The notes beneath the pieces were generated by a model. The model did not search any database, was not told the DNA's origin, and was given only the letters and a program-made list of their open reading frames with translations. Shown here piece by piece: positions 63,440 to 63,440 of a stretch of DNA of 63,440 nt. Origin of the DNA: a virus; IMG/VR virus record IMGVR_UViG_3300047509_000062, positions 1-63,440 of that record, one strand, 5' to 3'. A program made the position numbers and the translations under genes. Position 1 is the first letter of the stretch. Every line of letters starts with the position of its first letter.

Positions 63440-63440
63440 A

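Noticed and set aside
1-63440. Alternative genetic code with reassigned stops
   Set aside because: Only two in-frame stops (4186 TAA, 13874 TAG) interrupt plausible genes, while all three stops end convincing genes throughout.
1-63440. Diversity-generating retroelement near the tail genes
   Set aside because: No reverse transcriptase motif was seen and no template/variable repeat pair near the fibre or spike genes.

Overview
The window is the complete genome of a tailed, podovirus-like phage, or a metagenomic contig of one. The first 126 bases recur as the last 126 (ending one base before the end), and a gene cut at the left edge is whole at the right edge, so the molecule is a closed circle of about 63.3 kb. 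A GC-rich genome, a GcrA-family regulator, an adjacent DNA methyltransferase and DnaA-like modules point to an alphaproteobacterial host (inference). I see no integrase, so the lifestyle is open.

Layout. (1) A leftward arm runs from about 7.3 kb down through the origin of coordinates to 59.0 kb: RecT, a small protein with an SSB-like DDIPF tail, HNH genes, a 20-unit pentapeptide-repeat protein, and many tiny, mostly ATGA-coupled ORFs. It includes a family of coiled-coil paralogues. (2) A rightward block (7.4-13.0 kb) carries DUF4326, Gp37/Gp68-like, DUF1064, GcrA, DNA methyltransferase, a DnaA-domain-IV-like protein and a replication protein ending in a DnaA-domain-I module, with a possible pseudoknot leader before the last pair. 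(3) A control region (13.0-16.7 kb) contains a strongly structured ~400-nt noncoding element, RHH and HTH regulators on divergent strands, operator-like repeats and a tRNA-Gln(UUG). (4) A metabolic cassette (17.7-22.9 kb) encodes an RpiB-nucleotidyltransferase fusion, an AraD-like protein, an HldE-type kinase, a cupin, a transaldolase and a TPR glycosyltransferase. It looks like a phage-borne route to a nucleotide-activated heptose (or related sugar) and its transfer. (5) The virion module (24.3-46.2 kb) has terminase, portal, two 12-15-residue basic micropeptides, scaffold, capsid, four tandem connector paralogues, a large tail protein, fibre and ejection proteins. (6) Four consecutive genes (46.2-52.8 kb) each begin with a Sec-type signal peptide, unusual for phage tail or spike proteins. 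(7) The lysis and accessory region (52.8-59.0 kb) has GH24 endolysin, holin, an HNH-AP2 endonuclease, small membrane proteins, a second hairpin-rich leader, a Tad2-like (DUF2829) protein and an Rz/Rz1-like spanin pair.

The strongest candidates for undescribed biology are the activated-sugar cassette, the structured RNA at 13.0-13.4 kb, the run of secreted proteins, the micropeptides, and the duplication and domain-insertion history of the connector genes. All functional calls are from reading the sequence; no database search or folding program was run.
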